From an uncultured Rhodospirillales bacterium (GTDB taxonomy: Bacteria > Pseudomonadota > Alphaproteobacteria > RF32 > CAG-239), in the NCBI GenBank assembly GCA_902778645.1, contig CACYYO010000009.1:1-48502 (forward strand): a stretch of DNA of 48,502 nucleotides, written 5' to 3'. The position numbers and the translations under genes were made by a program. Positions 16,603 to 25,962 of the stretch are shown piece by piece. How positions within the stretch are numbered: position 1 is the first letter of the stretch; each line of letters opens with the position of its first letter. The notes below the pieces were generated by a model, which did no database searches, was not told where the DNA came from, and worked only from the letters and a program-made list of their open reading frames with translations.

Positions 16603-18118
16603 AAATTTTTGCATTAATCACCGTAATTTGACAGCTTTTGCTTTCGGAAGTTTAGCTGTCCAGGCTCTGCCGCCGTTTTATCGATGGTATCTTCTTTTTG
16701 TATGTTTAAGCGGTCTTCTCTGTCTGATAAATTCAGCACCAAATAAAAAACAGGCTTTTGCTGTCGGTTACTGGTTCGGATTTGGATTTTTTGCCTTTGG
16801 GCTATCATGGGTAAATCAAGCCTTATTAATAGCCCCCGCACAAACAGGGTGGCTCATTCCGATTACCTTTCTTGCTTCCGGCGGATTCTTCGGTCTGTTC
16901 ATCGCAGTTCCTGCCTGGTTAAGTTGTTTTTTCAGACCACTCATAGCGCGCTACCTGGCTTTAGCCGCGTGGATAGTCATCTTTGAATGGATACGCAGCT
17001 GGTTCCTCACCGGCTTTCCATGGAATTTATGGGGAAGCTGTCTGGCCTTTAACCCTGTTTTCATCCAAAGCGCATCAATATGGGGAACGTATGGTCTTTC
17101 TTTTCTGATTTGGCTAACGGCAACAGCTCCCGCTTTTGCGCTCGTGCATCACACCAAAAAAGCAAAACTAATCTCTCTGACTGTCATAATATTACTCCCA
17201 TTACTACTATGGGGTTACGGAACATGGCGCCTCAATAAATATTCCGATAAGACAGAAGGAAACACCAAACTTCGCCTTGTTCAACCGAGTATCCCTCAAT
17301 CTATCAAATGGTCACAGAACTTAAAATCAAACCATTTGCAAACTTATATTGACTTAAGTCGCAGTCAACCCTTAGATGATATTGATATGGTCATCTGGGG
17401 AGAAACCGCCAGCCCCTATGCTTTAGACAGAGATGAACCAGCCAAAACAGATACCCTGAAAGCCATAAATAATAATGGTTATCTGATAACCGGACAAATT
17501 CGCTACGAAGACAATTACTATAATGGCTGGAACGCCTATAACTCCTCATTAATCATCAGTTCTTCAGGAATAATTGAAGATTTTTATGATAAAAGCCACC
17601 TTGTCCCCTTTGGAGAGTACGTTCCTATGAGAGAGTATTTACCTCAGGCAGTACAACCGATCGCCAATATTATAGGTACAATGAACGCCGGACAAGGACC
17701 TAAAATCATCAATCTTGACCATATTCCGCCTTTCGGGATTCAAATATGCTATGAAATTATTTTTCCTCACCGTATTATTAATCCACAACACAAACCTGAA
17801 TGGTTACTGAACTTAACCAATGACGGTTGGTATGGCTTGAGTTCAGGTCCCTATCAACATTTGGTAACAACCCAGCTTCGTGCCGTTGAAGAAGGAATAA
17901 CCATTGTTCGCTCGGCCAACAGCGGCATCAGCGCCATCATTAACCGCACGGGAGAAATACTTGCCTCTCTTGCCTTAAACAAATCTGGCATTCTTGACGT
18001 TTCTTTGCCTCAGCAAACCAGTATGCCAACCCCATACAACAAATTAGGAAACACCTTTATCCTGTCGCTCTGCTTACTATGCCTCCTCATAAGTGCAGGA
18101 TTAAGCAGAAAACATTGA
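16586..18118 (+). CDS. lnt: Apolipoprotein N-acyltransferase Lnt
   Basis: Inner-membrane enzyme adding the third acyl chain to lipoproteins, needed before Lol sorting to the outer membrane; the window encodes several lipoprotein candidates. The 510 residues contain about six N-terminal membrane helices (to about 205), a periplasmic nitrilase domain (about 220-480) with catalytic Glu in WGETASPYA, Lys in YDKSHLVPFGEYVP and Cys in GIQICYEIIFP, and a final membrane helix (about 487-506). The ATG lies inside the corC end, implying coupled translation. Confidence 0.96.
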   Translation: MFNRLKNFCINHRNLTAFAFGSLAVQALPPFYRWYLLFVCLSGLLCLINSAPNKKQAFAVGYWFGFGFFAFGLSWVNQALLIAPAQTGWLIPITFLASGGFFGLFIAVPAWLSCFFRPLIARYLALAAWIVIFEWIRSWFLTGFPWNLWGSCLAFNPVFIQSASIWGTYGLSFLIWLTATAPAFALVHHTKKAKLISLTVIILLPLLLWGYGTWRLNKYSDKTEGNTKLRLVQPSIPQSIKWSQNLKSNHLQTYIDLSRSQPLDDIDMVIWGETASPYALDRDEPAKTDTLKAINNNGYLITGQIRYEDNYYNGWNAYNSSLIISSSGIIEDFYDKSHLVPFGEYVPMREYLPQAVQPIANIIGTMNAGQGPKIINLDHIPPFGIQICYEIIFPHRIINPQHKPEWLLNLTNDGWYGLSSGPYQHLVTTQLRAVEEGITIVRSANSGISAIINRTGEILASLALNKSGILDVSLPQQTSMPTPYNKLGNTFILSLCLLCLLISAGLSRKH

Positions 18119-18202
18119 CCTTTATGCTTTTAGAACAAAATATCCATTGACGAATAAGAGAACTCATTGTAACCTATAATAGAAATATTATGAGGAATGA
18201 CT

Positions 18203-18697
18203 ATGTCTGCTGAAATTTCCAGAAAATCCTGCCGCGGGCGCACACCCAGCGGACAGCCTAATCCTATTGATGTGCATGTTGGTAACCGGATTCGTTTACG
18301 CCGAACTTTGCTCGGCATGAGCCAGGAGAAATTAGCGAGCTTGTTGGGATTGACCTTTCAACAAGTTCAAAAATATGAAAAAGGTTCAAACCGCGTAGGC
18401 GCAAGTCGTTTGTGGGATATAAGTAAAGTGTTGGAAACCCCGATTGGCTTTTTTTATGAAGATATGGATAAAGAAGTGGCTAATCAAAGCCCGCGCACAT
18501 TCAGTGCCGGTGACGAAGTACCGATGTTGGCAGAAGATGCCGTTGAATTTAATTCTGACCCGATGTCTCGCCAAGAGACCATTGAGCTTGTCAAAGCATA
18601 TTACAAAATCCCCAATCGCAAAGCTGCCAAACACCTGTTTGACCTTATTGTTGACCTGTCAAAGACGTATACCGGTAATGAAGAAGAAACAGATTAG
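18203..18697 (+). CDS. XRE-family transcriptional regulator
   Basis: The ATG at 18203 is preferred over one 6 bases upstream because TGAGGAA is at the right distance. The 164 residues have a helix-turn-helix of the Cro/CI type (about 23-78: VGNRIRLRRTLLGMSQEKLA, then GLTFQQVQKYEKGSNRVGAS). The C-terminal half (about 80-160) is an acidic linker then ETIELVKAYYKIPNRKAAKH, which is characteristic of a conserved alphaproteobacterial regulator found between lnt and metK/trmB. The targets are unknown to me. Confidence 0.9.
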   Translation: MSAEISRKSCRGRTPSGQPNPIDVHVGNRIRLRRTLLGMSQEKLASLLGLTFQQVQKYEKGSNRVGASRLWDISKVLETPIGFFYEDMDKEVANQSPRTFSAGDEVPMLAEDAVEFNSDPMSRQETIELVKAYYKIPNRKAAKHLFDLIVDLSKTYTGNEEETD

Positions 18698-18713
18698 ATT
18701 TTAGATAAAGACA

Positions 18714-19436
18714 ATGAATCAACCGCAAACACCAAAGTTTTTCGGGCGGCGCAAAGGACGGACTATTCGTTGTGCCAAAACGGTCTTGTTATCTGACTTT
18801 CTCCCGCGCCTACGCATTCAAGATGAGCAACAAATCGACAAACACTTGTTCGGAACACCTGTCGACAAACTTTACCTTGAAATCGGATTCGGCAATGGTG
18901 AACATTTAGCAGAGCAAGCAAGAAGGAACCCAAATATCGGCTTTATCGGCGCAGAGGTTTTTCAAAACGGTGTAGCCAACCTGCTAACTTTAATCACCGG
19001 CATTAAAATAAAAGATGACCTCCCCGAAACCATAACTTTATCCGCAGACAGAGTCGATAATATCCGTATCTATGACAATGATATGCGTTTATTATTCAAA
19101 CAGATCCCCGATCAAACCTTGGATAAAATATTTCTTTTGTTTCCTGACCCTTGGCCCAAAAAAAGACATGCAAACCGTAGGTTTGTTAACCCGGACAACA
19201 TTGCCCAAATGGCTCGGTGCCTCAAAAAAGGCGGTATTTTAAGAATTGCCACGGACCATAAGGTATACAAGCATTGGACCTTGCAACAAATGAGAAATGC
19301 ACCTCAATTCAAATGGACAGCAACTTGCGGAAACGATTGGAAGCACGAACCCTCTGATTGGGTACAAACAAAATACCAACGCAAAGCCCTTGCAGAAGGA
19401 CGCCGCCCCATCTTTCTGGATTACCAAAAAATTTAA
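18714..19436 (+). CDS. trmB: tRNA (guanine-N7)-methyltransferase TrmB
   Basis: Methylates G46 in the tRNA variable loop using S-adenosylmethionine. The 240 residues show the SAM-binding LEIGFGNGEHL, GAEVFQNGVANLL, the family signature LFPDPWPKKRHANRRFV and GILRIATDHKVY. Basic N-terminus (GRRKGRTIR) as usual. In many relatives metK lies between the XRE gene and trmB; here only 16 bases separate them. The stop is 2 bases from the convergent gene at 19439. Confidence 0.96.
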   Translation: MNQPQTPKFFGRRKGRTIRCAKTVLLSDFLPRLRIQDEQQIDKHLFGTPVDKLYLEIGFGNGEHLAEQARRNPNIGFIGAEVFQNGVANLLTLITGIKIKDDLPETITLSADRVDNIRIYDNDMRLLFKQIPDQTLDKIFLLFPDPWPKKRHANRRFVNPDNIAQMARCLKKGGILRIATDHKVYKHWTLQQMRNAPQFKWTATCGNDWKHEPSDWVQTKYQRKALAEGRRPIFLDYQKI

Positions 19437-19438
19437 GG

Positions 19439-20245
19439 TTATTGAACAAACATTCCGCGACGCAAACTTGGCAAACTTGAAGAAGAGCGGCGACGATTCG
19501 AAACGTTTGACTGTCTCACTTTTCCTCCGACACTAAACGTTGATGTTGATGTCGATGGTGTCGTTCCATTATTCATCGCAGAAGTTACAAAAGAAGAAGA
19601 TGATGATGAACGTCCGGTTGGTGCAAAATCATCCCTTGGCGTATATTCCGATCGAGGAACAACAATCGGTGATCCCGAAACAAATGCACGATTCGATGAG
19701 AAATAAGCATTAACCATCGGGTCTCCGGAGTTATCTGAAGGATCTTTAACGACACTTACCGGTGCCGAAGCCTGCTTAAAAGGATTTTGATGTTCTACCG
19801 TATCAAAACTGTCTCCTCCTCTCAATCGATTAAGCGCCTCCTGCTCTTCTTTGGTTAAAGATCCCTCATACTGCTCAAGTTGCTGTTGATAAATATCAGC
19901 ATACATTTCTCTAAATTCTTCAGGAACACGAATAACTTCCACTTTATTCAACACTTCAGCGCTGTTAAGAGGGGTTGAATATTGAACTTGAGCAAACATC
20001 AGTGGCACAGAAGAAAAACGAGATGCCGTCAAACGAATACGTTCATTAGAATCCATTTTTGCCAAATCGGCATCGAGCTCCGGATTCGCAGGAGCCTTAC
20101 CTGTCTGTTCAATAATTTCTAAATCTTGCAAATACAACTCATATTCAGTCTGATACACGGGCTTATCATCTAAAGCAATTGCCCAAGCCTGACCACAAGC
20201 CATAAGCAACAAGGTACTTAACCCTATCTTATATCTATTTTTCAT
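19439..20245 (-). CDS. Exported protein with Ser/Arg-rich tail, unknown
   Basis: The ATG follows AAAGGTG at good spacing. The signal peptide is clear (KIGLSTLLLMACGQAWA, cleavage before IALDD). The mature 245 residues are polar. The middle is helical and acidic (PEEFREMYADIYQQQLEQYE; LTKEEQEALNRLRGGDSF). The last ~70 residues are low-complexity: GRSSSSSSFVTSAMNNG, STSTSTFSVGG, then the basic RRRSSSSLPSLRRGMF. I recognise no domain. Probably periplasmic or outer-membrane associated, perhaps surface or peptidoglycan linked through the basic tail; that is inference. Confidence 0.7.
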   Translation of the reverse strand: MKNRYKIGLSTLLLMACGQAWAIALDDKPVYQTEYELYLQDLEIIEQTGKAPANPELDADLAKMDSNERIRLTASRFSSVPLMFAQVQYSTPLNSAEVLNKVEVIRVPEEFREMYADIYQQQLEQYEGSLTKEEQEALNRLRGGDSFDTVEHQNPFKQASAPVSVVKDPSDNSGDPMVNAYFSSNRAFVSGSPIVVPRSEYTPRDDFAPTGRSSSSSSFVTSAMNNGTTPSTSTSTFSVGGKVRQSNVSNRRRSSSSLPSLRRGMFVQ

Positions 20246-20299
20246 CGGTACACCTTTAATTCTAATACAATGTTAACCAATCTTGAGTATGATTATAAC

Positions 20300-21043
20300 A
20301 TGAAAAAGATTTTTTTTATATTAACATTTTTAAGTTTTTTTGATACTGCCCTGGCTGATTTAAAAAGCAATCAGCCCAAACCTGTCGACATACCTGACAC
20401 GACGGATATAAACTATAAAAAAATTTGCGAAGAACAAAATATTAAACCCGGACTGGTTTTTTATACTTCCTACGGAAAATTAACCTATAATCGCGACTAT
20501 GACCGCAAAAATCTAACTATACTGGCTAAAAACAATGGTGTTTTTGAAGAAGGGGATTTGGCTTCCGGCCTTGCACTTGTCGACATTTCATCTGAGTACT
20601 TATTAAGTACGGCAAGCCAGCAAATGGCAAACGGCGGCTATTGTATCATGCCAAAAGAATTCAGCATTTACATAGGATTCGTGAATCCGATTATCTACAT
20701 TTCAAAGGACCTGCCGACAGACAGTTGCTTATACAATTTAGTCCTGCGGCATGAGCAAACGCACCAACAAATCAACGTTAATGCGCTTGAATTCTTTATT
20801 CCTATCATCTACAAAAAAATTAAAACCATTCTGACGAAAATTCACCCTTTGTATGTCTCTGATGAAAGCCTGATTTCTGCAGGAACAGATGATATGACAA
20901 ACTTTTATGCCGAAAAAATCAATATACTGGTCGAGCAATTTAAAAATGAAATCATTGCCGAACAACAAAAATTAGACAATCGCGAACAATACCGCTATGA
21001 AAGCGAAGTTTGCCAACGATTCGAGAAGAAGCAAAAGCACTAA
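20300..21043 (+). CDS. Exported HExxH putative metalloprotease
   Basis: Start taken at the ATG 20300, which begins a signal peptide (KKIFFILTFLSFFDTALA, cleavage before DLKSN); an upstream ATG would add ten polar residues. The mature protein has about 229 residues. RHEQTHQQINVNALE (about residue 149) contains HExxH, the zinc-binding and catalytic signature of gluzincin/metzincin-type proteases. Four cysteines (CEEQ, GGYCIMP, DSCLYN, SEVCQRF) could form two disulfides. The C-terminal third is a charged helix. The third zinc ligand is not obvious. The last 4 bases overlap the convergent deacetylase gene. Divergent from the exported gene at 19439-20245, sharing a 54-bp promoter region. Confidence 0.65.
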   Translation: MKKIFFILTFLSFFDTALADLKSNQPKPVDIPDTTDINYKKICEEQNIKPGLVFYTSYGKLTYNRDYDRKNLTILAKNNGVFEEGDLASGLALVDISSEYLLSTASQQMANGGYCIMPKEFSIYIGFVNPIIYISKDLPTDSCLYNLVLRHEQTHQQINVNALEFFIPIIYKKIKTILTKIHPLYVSDESLISAGTDDMTNFYAEKINILVEQFKNEIIAEQQKLDNREQYRYESEVCQRFEKKQKH

Positions 21044-22116
21044 TTTGCAGAAAACTCCCTTACCAGCTCACTCAAATGAACCAACTCTATATGCTTTTCA
21101 TTAAGTGTTTTTAACCAAGCAGATAATGCCTTGCTGGTTTGTGTTTTAGGGTGCCCGATAGCAATGGCATACCCGTTTTGACGAGCGATTTTTTCGGTCA
21201 ACTCAAGCTGCCTTAAAATATATTCCAAATTATTTTCATTATCCAAAAATACATGCCGGTGAACGCTGGGTACACCATATTTTTTAGCAACACTTTCTCC
21301 TTGAGATTGTGCTGTTGTCTTTGAATCTAAAAAGAATAGACCTGACTCTGCCAATAACTTCATAACCGGAACTAATTTATCCGCATGTTCGGTAAAACGG
21401 CTCCCCATATGATTATTGACACCAACGACACGATGAAATTTTTTAAGCATTTGCGCAAATGCCTGACTGATTTGTGCCTCCGTCATATCAATTGTCAAAA
21501 CATCATTGGAAACAAAAATATCTGATTTCGGTTGCATCGGAACGTGAATCATCAGTTCATGACCAGCCTGCTCAGCCTGGGCAGTCTGTTTATCAAGTTG
21601 CGCTGCAAAAGTAACAAAGGATGAGGTCAGAGGAGCCTTAAGCGCAATAATCTCCTTTGTTCTCATGGGACTGGCCCCCATATCATCAATAACAACGGCA
21701 ATGCGTGGACGGGCATTTTTTCTCTTCTCAACAACCGGCTGCGGTTTTAACGATGCTTTTTTTTCGCCTTCATCAAGACTCTGCAATTTCAGCAGGGCAC
21801 TGACATGGACAATATCATCAAGCGACGGCAGATCCTCGACTTCAGGCTCCAAATCGCTGTGCTCCTGGACATGAATTGTTGTCAAATCATCATCTGAAAT
21901 ATCTTCTTCCTGCCACTCGACAGGCTCTTCATACAGCACTTCATCGGTAACATTTTCTGATATATCCGCACCAGAATAATTCTCACCACTTTTGAGAATC
22001 CCGAACCAATAATAAAAATAAGCTGCAACCACTAAGAGAACAAAGCACAATCCCAAACAGCGTTTCCACTGTTTTTTCAAAAAAGACCCTGCTTTCGTAT
22101 GTCTCTCAGTAGCCAC
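21040..22116 (-). CDS. YibQ-type divergent polysaccharide deacetylase
   Basis: The 358 residues include a short basic N-terminus, a membrane anchor (about 17-36, CLGLCFVLLVVAAYFYYWFG), an acidic linker (about 45-125) and a divergent polysaccharide deacetylase domain (about 135-350): RIAVVIDDMGAS, GHELMIHVPMQP, NNHMGSRFTEH, FLDSKTTA, and AIAIGHPKTQTSKAL. The family (DUF610/YibQ) often neighbours envC/ctpA; here it lies 9 bases after lysS. It probably acts in the periplasm on cell-wall or surface polysaccharide, but the activity is not proven. Confidence 0.88.
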   Translation of the reverse strand: MATERHTKAGSFLKKQWKRCLGLCFVLLVVAAYFYYWFGILKSGENYSGADISENVTDEVLYEEPVEWQEEDISDDDLTTIHVQEHSDLEPEVEDLPSLDDIVHVSALLKLQSLDEGEKKASLKPQPVVEKRKNARPRIAVVIDDMGASPMRTKEIIALKAPLTSSFVTFAAQLDKQTAQAEQAGHELMIHVPMQPKSDIFVSNDVLTIDMTEAQISQAFAQMLKKFHRVVGVNNHMGSRFTEHADKLVPVMKLLAESGLFFLDSKTTAQSQGESVAKKYGVPSVHRHVFLDNENNLEYILRQLELTEKIARQNGYAIAIGHPKTQTSKALSAWLKTLNEKHIELVHLSELVREFSAN

Positions 22117-22125
22117 AAACTTACC

Positions 22126-23598
22126 TTAATCACGTTTTCTTAAGGTTGGAAAAGCAATCACATCACGAATTGTTGAAGCCCCCGTCAACAAGATTGCCAA
22201 ACGATCGATTCCCATACCCATACCACCGGTCGGAGGAAACCCGTTTTCCAAGGCACAAATAAAGTCTTCATCAAGCATCTGTGCTTCGTCATCACCGGCT
22301 TCACGGTCTGCACACTGCGCTTCAAATCGCTCGCGTTGCTCAAGCGGATTCGACAGCTCAGAATAGGCACACCCCATTTCCATACCGGCAATATAGGCAT
22401 CAAAATGCTCCACCAAACGAGGATTCGAGCGGTGTGTTTTAGCTAATGGAGAAATATCTCGCGGCATATCCATTACCAAAATCGGATCTATCAGATGCTC
22501 TTCAACCTTGGCGTCAAACACTTCAGAGATAACCTTGCCCCATGAGATACAATCACCAGCATCAACACCGACCGACTTTGCCAACTCTTTGGCCTGCTCA
22601 AGTGTTTCTGCTGTCATAAAATCAGCACCCGTATATTCCTTAACCAAATCAATCATTGACTTACGAGCAAAAGGCTTGCCTAAATCAATTTCATGCTCGT
22701 TGACAACAATTTTTGTTGTCCCTAAGACTTTTTGCGCCACATACGCAATCAATTCCGGAATCAAATCGGCCATTGTATTGTAATCAGCGTAAGCCTGATA
22801 TGCTTCTAAAGCGGTAAATTCAGGATTATGACTTTTATCGATTCCCTCATTGCGGAAGTTCCGTCCGATTTCAAAAACACGCTCAAAACCGCCAACCACT
22901 AATTTTTTCAAATAAAGTTCCGGCGCAATACGTAAATACAAGTCCATATCCAACATATTATGATGCGTAATAAACGGCTTTGCATTCGCCCCACCCATAA
23001 TCGGGTGCAACATCGGCGTTTCAACTTCCAAAAAATGATGCTCTTCAAAATAACGACGAATGGCCGAAGTAATTTGACAACGCTTCTCAAAAATCTCCCG
23101 ACTGTCATCATTCATAATAAAATCGACATAGCGCTGACGATAACGTGCTTCAATATCTGTCAATCCGTGAAACTTCTCAGGAAGCGGCTGCAACGATTTT
23201 GAAATAATATCAAACGATTCGGCAGCAATTGAAAGTTCACCGCGCGGCGTCCGACGAATATAGCCCGTAATGCCGACCATATCACCGACATCTAAACACT
23301 TCAGACGCGCCAAAGTTTCTTCATTCAAATGGTTCTTATGACAAAAAGCCTGTATTTTCCCCGTCGCATCTTTAACATCGATAAACATTCCGCTGTTCCG
23401 AACTGCCATAGCTCGACCGGCAATTGTATAGCGATCTTCCGTATCAACGCCGTTTTCCAGAGATTCGTACTTTTTCTGTAAATCTGCTGCCTTTGCATTT
23501 GGTTGGAAAATATAGGGATACGGATTATACCCTTCGTCTTGCAAAGTCTTCAGCTTTGCCAATCGCGATTCGCGATGAATATTGGATTCTTCAGTCAT
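22126..23598 (-). CDS. lysS: Lysyl-tRNA synthetase, class II
   Basis: Charges tRNA-Lys. I start it at the ATG 23598, which has GGAATGA upstream; an earlier GTG (23631) has no ribosome binding site. The 490 residues have the N-terminal OB fold (about 45-150, [20 protein letters not shown]) and the class II core with motif 2 ([18 protein letters not shown]) and motif 3 ([15 protein letters not shown]). Length and domains are normal. Many alphaproteobacteria use a class I LysRS instead, so the class II form is a mild taxonomic pointer. Confidence 0.96.
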   Translation of the reverse strand: MTEESNIHRESRLAKLKTLQDEGYNPYPYIFQPNAKAADLQKKYESLENGVDTEDRYTIAGRAMAVRNSGMFIDVKDATGKIQAFCHKNHLNEETLARLKCLDVGDMVGITGYIRRTPRGELSIAAESFDIISKSLQPLPEKFHGLTDIEARYRQRYVDFIMNDDSREIFEKRCQITSAIRRYFEEHHFLEVETPMLHPIMGGANAKPFITHHNMLDMDLYLRIAPELYLKKLVVGGFERVFEIGRNFRNEGIDKSHNPEFTALEAYQAYADYNTMADLIPELIAYVAQKVLGTTKIVVNEHEIDLGKPFARKSMIDLVKEYTGADFMTAETLEQAKELAKSVGVDAGDCISWGKVISEVFDAKVEEHLIDPILVMDMPRDISPLAKTHRSNPRLVEHFDAYIAGMEMGCAYSELSNPLEQRERFEAQCADREAGDDEAQMLDEDFICALENGFPPTGGMGMGIDRLAILLTGASTIRDVIAFPTLRKRD

Positions 23599-23689
23599 AA
23601 ATTCATTCCACTTATATAAAAAATTAATCACTAGGGCAGACTATAACCATAAGTTACTTATTTTTCAATATAAAAAGTTATTTTCTATC

Positions 23690-23718
23690 TGGACAAATTT
23701 TTTCAGAAAGTGTATAAT
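23690..23718 (+). promoter_or_regulatory. Promoter of the exported gene at 23761
   Basis: TGGACA (23690-23695), 17 bp, TATAAT (23713-23718). The same hexamers at the same spacing precede the SGNH hydrolase gene at 32.3 kb. Confidence 0.6.
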
Positions 23719-23760
23719 TAAAACATATATGAAGAATAATTGAGAATAAGGATTATCGCG

Positions 23761-25140
23761 ATGACAACAGAAAAAGAAAATTGGTTCAAAAGAACATGGA
23801 ATAAAGGCAAAAAATATGTCGTTGGGCTTTTCATAGCCGCTTCTCCGGCGACTGTTTCCGCTAATACGTCGTTCCGCGCCTTTCCTGGAGAAACTTACAA
23901 TACTGAATGCAACGGCTCAATCTGCTGGCTATCCTCCGCTTCGCGAGAAACTTATGGTTCAAAACATTCAATAGCAGAGGTCAGTGGCGATGGATATCGT
24001 GGCATCAACCAAATGAGCACCCATCATACAAAGCAATTCGTAAAATATATTGGCAAATGCAAAGATATGGGCATTGAAGAATTTGCCAAAACCTTTGATT
24101 TACAAAACTTATCGAAAGAACAAATTAACCAAATACAACAAGAATCATCCGTTATATACACTCAACTGTCGAACAAAGGAACAGGAAAAAAGAACTGGCA
24201 AGAGGTTGCCTTAAATCATGAACATGTCTTAACTATGCTTAACCAAGGATACCTAACTCAAGAATACAGCCCTGAAAATTTTGCATGGATACAGAACAAA
24301 CTGAACAAAGATAAAATTGATTTCGATTTAAGCAAAGTTCACCCTGCAATTTTATCTGAAATTCATTTATTAACAATTGCACGTCCAGCATGGAGAAGCA
24401 ACATTACAACAACAATAGAAAATACAATCAAAGGAAAAGAGGATCCATATGCCGCTGTTAACTCTGAAGAATTTATCACAGAAATAGCTCAATTAGAAAA
24501 AGTTAAAGACGTTAGAAATCGAGTAATTACATACACTTCAGATGCCTTAAAGAGTAAAGAAATTCAATGGAAAGAAGCTGAGGTGATTTCTCTGCTTGCC
24601 AACGCAAACGCTACAAATTCTAATGGTCAAACCTGGTTTGATCAAAGACGCGACCAACAAAGATTAGAAACAGCGTTGGAAATCAATACAGATTCGCTTA
24701 AAATTGGTATTTCGGGAGAATACAACATACAAACACCCCAAATTGACTTGGCTCAAATACAATCTCAGATAAATAAAATATCTGCTCCGCTAAAGGAAAA
24801 ACACCATTCTCAGCAGAGAAATCAAGAGCAATTAACTTTAGCTAAAGCTAAAGCAAAAGAAACAAAACAAAGAGCAAGAGATGCTCTCAAAAAAGATGAA
24901 GAACTGTTAGCAATAAAAAAAGAAAAGGACACTCCTCAAATCGGAGGTAATCCCCCAACCGAAGAAGAACTCATCGCCATGGTTCAAAATAGTCTAGAAA
25001 CACAAAACGGCAAACCATTAAAAGGGCGTAACGCAAAACAGGCTGAACGCAATTTAGAGCGTTTTAATACAGACGAAAATTATCGTAATGCCGTTGTTCA
25101 AGCATACATAAGCCGTCTTTCTCAACAAAATAAAGCGTAA
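23761..25140 (+). CDS. Exported protein, possibly lysozyme-like, unknown
   Basis: The ATG at 23761 has AAGGA 8 bases before it; the frame extends 7 codons further up without support. A basic N-terminus (KENWFKRTWNKGKKY) leads to a hydrophobic segment and a likely cleavage site ASPATVSA (about 35). Residues about 45-230 look globular: CNGSICWLSSASRETYGSKH, SGDGYRGINQMSTHHTKQF, then NWQEVALNHEHVL. The G-Y-x-G-I-x-Q order is reminiscent of lysozyme-like or VgrG-associated domains, but this is a weak resemblance. Residues about 330-400 are a Q/K/E-rich coiled coil (KAKAKETKQRARDALKKDEE). The C-terminus is helical. It has its own promoter and terminator, so it is monocistronic. Function unknown. 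Confidence 0.65.
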   Translation: MTTEKENWFKRTWNKGKKYVVGLFIAASPATVSANTSFRAFPGETYNTECNGSICWLSSASRETYGSKHSIAEVSGDGYRGINQMSTHHTKQFVKYIGKCKDMGIEEFAKTFDLQNLSKEQINQIQQESSVIYTQLSNKGTGKKNWQEVALNHEHVLTMLNQGYLTQEYSPENFAWIQNKLNKDKIDFDLSKVHPAILSEIHLLTIARPAWRSNITTTIENTIKGKEDPYAAVNSEEFITEIAQLEKVKDVRNRVITYTSDALKSKEIQWKEAEVISLLANANATNSNGQTWFDQRRDQQRLETALEINTDSLKIGISGEYNIQTPQIDLAQIQSQINKISAPLKEKHHSQQRNQEQLTLAKAKAKETKQRARDALKKDEELLAIKKEKDTPQIGGNPPTEEELIAMVQNSLETQNGKPLKGRNAKQAERNLERFNTDENYRNAVVQAYISRLSQQNKA

Positions 25141-25147
25141 TTCATAC

Positions 25148-25176
25148 TTGACAAACAAAAAGAACTAAAGTAGAAC
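25148..25176 (+). promoter_or_regulatory. lexA promoter
   Basis: TTGACA (25148-25153), 17 bp, TAGAAC (25171-25176). The -35 is perfect, the -10 weak. The LexA operator covers the spacer end and the -10. Transcription would begin near 25183, inside the loop of the terminator hairpin of the upstream gene, so lexA mRNA would lack the left arm of that hairpin. Confidence 0.55.
25162..25176 (+). promoter_or_regulatory. LexA operator (SOS box)
   Basis: GAAC-TAAAGTA-GAAC, which is GTTC-N7-GTTC on the other strand: exactly the direct-repeat SOS box described for alphaproteobacterial LexA. It overlaps the lexA promoter, so LexA should repress its own gene until DNA damage. Confidence 0.7.
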
Positions 25177-25205
25177 AAATATAATCATTTGTTCTACTTT
25201 TTTTT
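25167..25205 (+). terminator. Terminator of the exported gene, overlapping the lexA operator
   Basis: A perfect 14-bp stem (25167-25180 with 25187-25200; core GTAGAAC/GTTCTAC) around ATAATC, followed by T5. It ends the 23761-25140 transcript. Confidence 0.8.
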
Positions 25206-25217
25206 ATAGAGGGTACG

Positions 25218-25874
25218 ATGCTGACAGAAAAACAATACCGACTACTGATGTATATCAACAAAGTCCTCAAGGAGACCGGTTGTTCTCCTTCTTTTGAGGA
25301 AATGAAAAATGCTGTCGGTCTTAAATCAAAATCAGGCATTCATGCCCTCATCGAGGCTCTTGTTGAGCGCAATTTTATAAAAAAACTACCCCATAAAGCC
25401 CGTGCATTGGAGATCATTCGTCTGCCTCGTTTCAAACCCAGTGCCATTATTGAGGAAGAAAAAAAGAGAGAACTGGCACTCCAAAACAGCTCGGCACAAA
25501 TTCCTCTTTATGGTAAAATCGCCGCCGGCACCCCCATTGAAGCCATTGCCAATGAGACAGAAACGATTCCCGTCCCCTTTGAGATGGTGACCAACGGGCA
25601 GTTCTACGCCCTAACCATAGAAGGCGAATCAATGATTGAGGCCGGCATCTTAGATGGTGACACCGTCATCATTAAAAAGGCGGAAACAGCCCATAACGGG
25701 GAAATCGTTGTCGCCCTTGTCGATAATCATGAAGCCACCTTAAAAATATTCAAACACGACGGGGACAAAATAAGCCTTATTCCTTGCAATAAAGATTATC
25801 AAACACGCATACTCTCCGCTGATCGGGTCAAGATCCAAGGAATACTGGCGGGCTTGTTAAGAACTTACCATTAA
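25218..25874 (+). CDS. lexA: SOS repressor LexA
   Basis: Represses DNA-damage genes and self-cleaves when RecA is activated. The 218 residues have an N-terminal winged helix (about 1-65: EKQYRLLMYINKVLKETGCS, SFEEMKNAVGLKSKSGIHAL), a linker, and a S24 peptidase domain with cleavage site Ala103-Gly104 (KIAAGTP), catalytic Ser138 (EGESMIEAG) and Lys176 (HEATLKIFK). Its own operator lies about 42-56 bases upstream. recX, another SOS-linked gene, is at 41.2 kb; I did not see a clear box in front of it. Confidence 0.97.
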   Translation: MLTEKQYRLLMYINKVLKETGCSPSFEEMKNAVGLKSKSGIHALIEALVERNFIKKLPHKARALEIIRLPRFKPSAIIEEEKKRELALQNSSAQIPLYGKIAAGTPIEAIANETETIPVPFEMVTNGQFYALTIEGESMIEAGILDGDTVIIKKAETAHNGEIVVALVDNHEATLKIFKHDGDKISLIPCNKDYQTRILSADRVKIQGILAGLLRTYH

Positions 25875-25962
25875 ATTTGACTCCTTTCTGGCACTTATGC
25901 TAACATTTGCTCTGAAAATAAATTATTATCATATTGTTTAACTCTAAAACAAAGCAAATATT

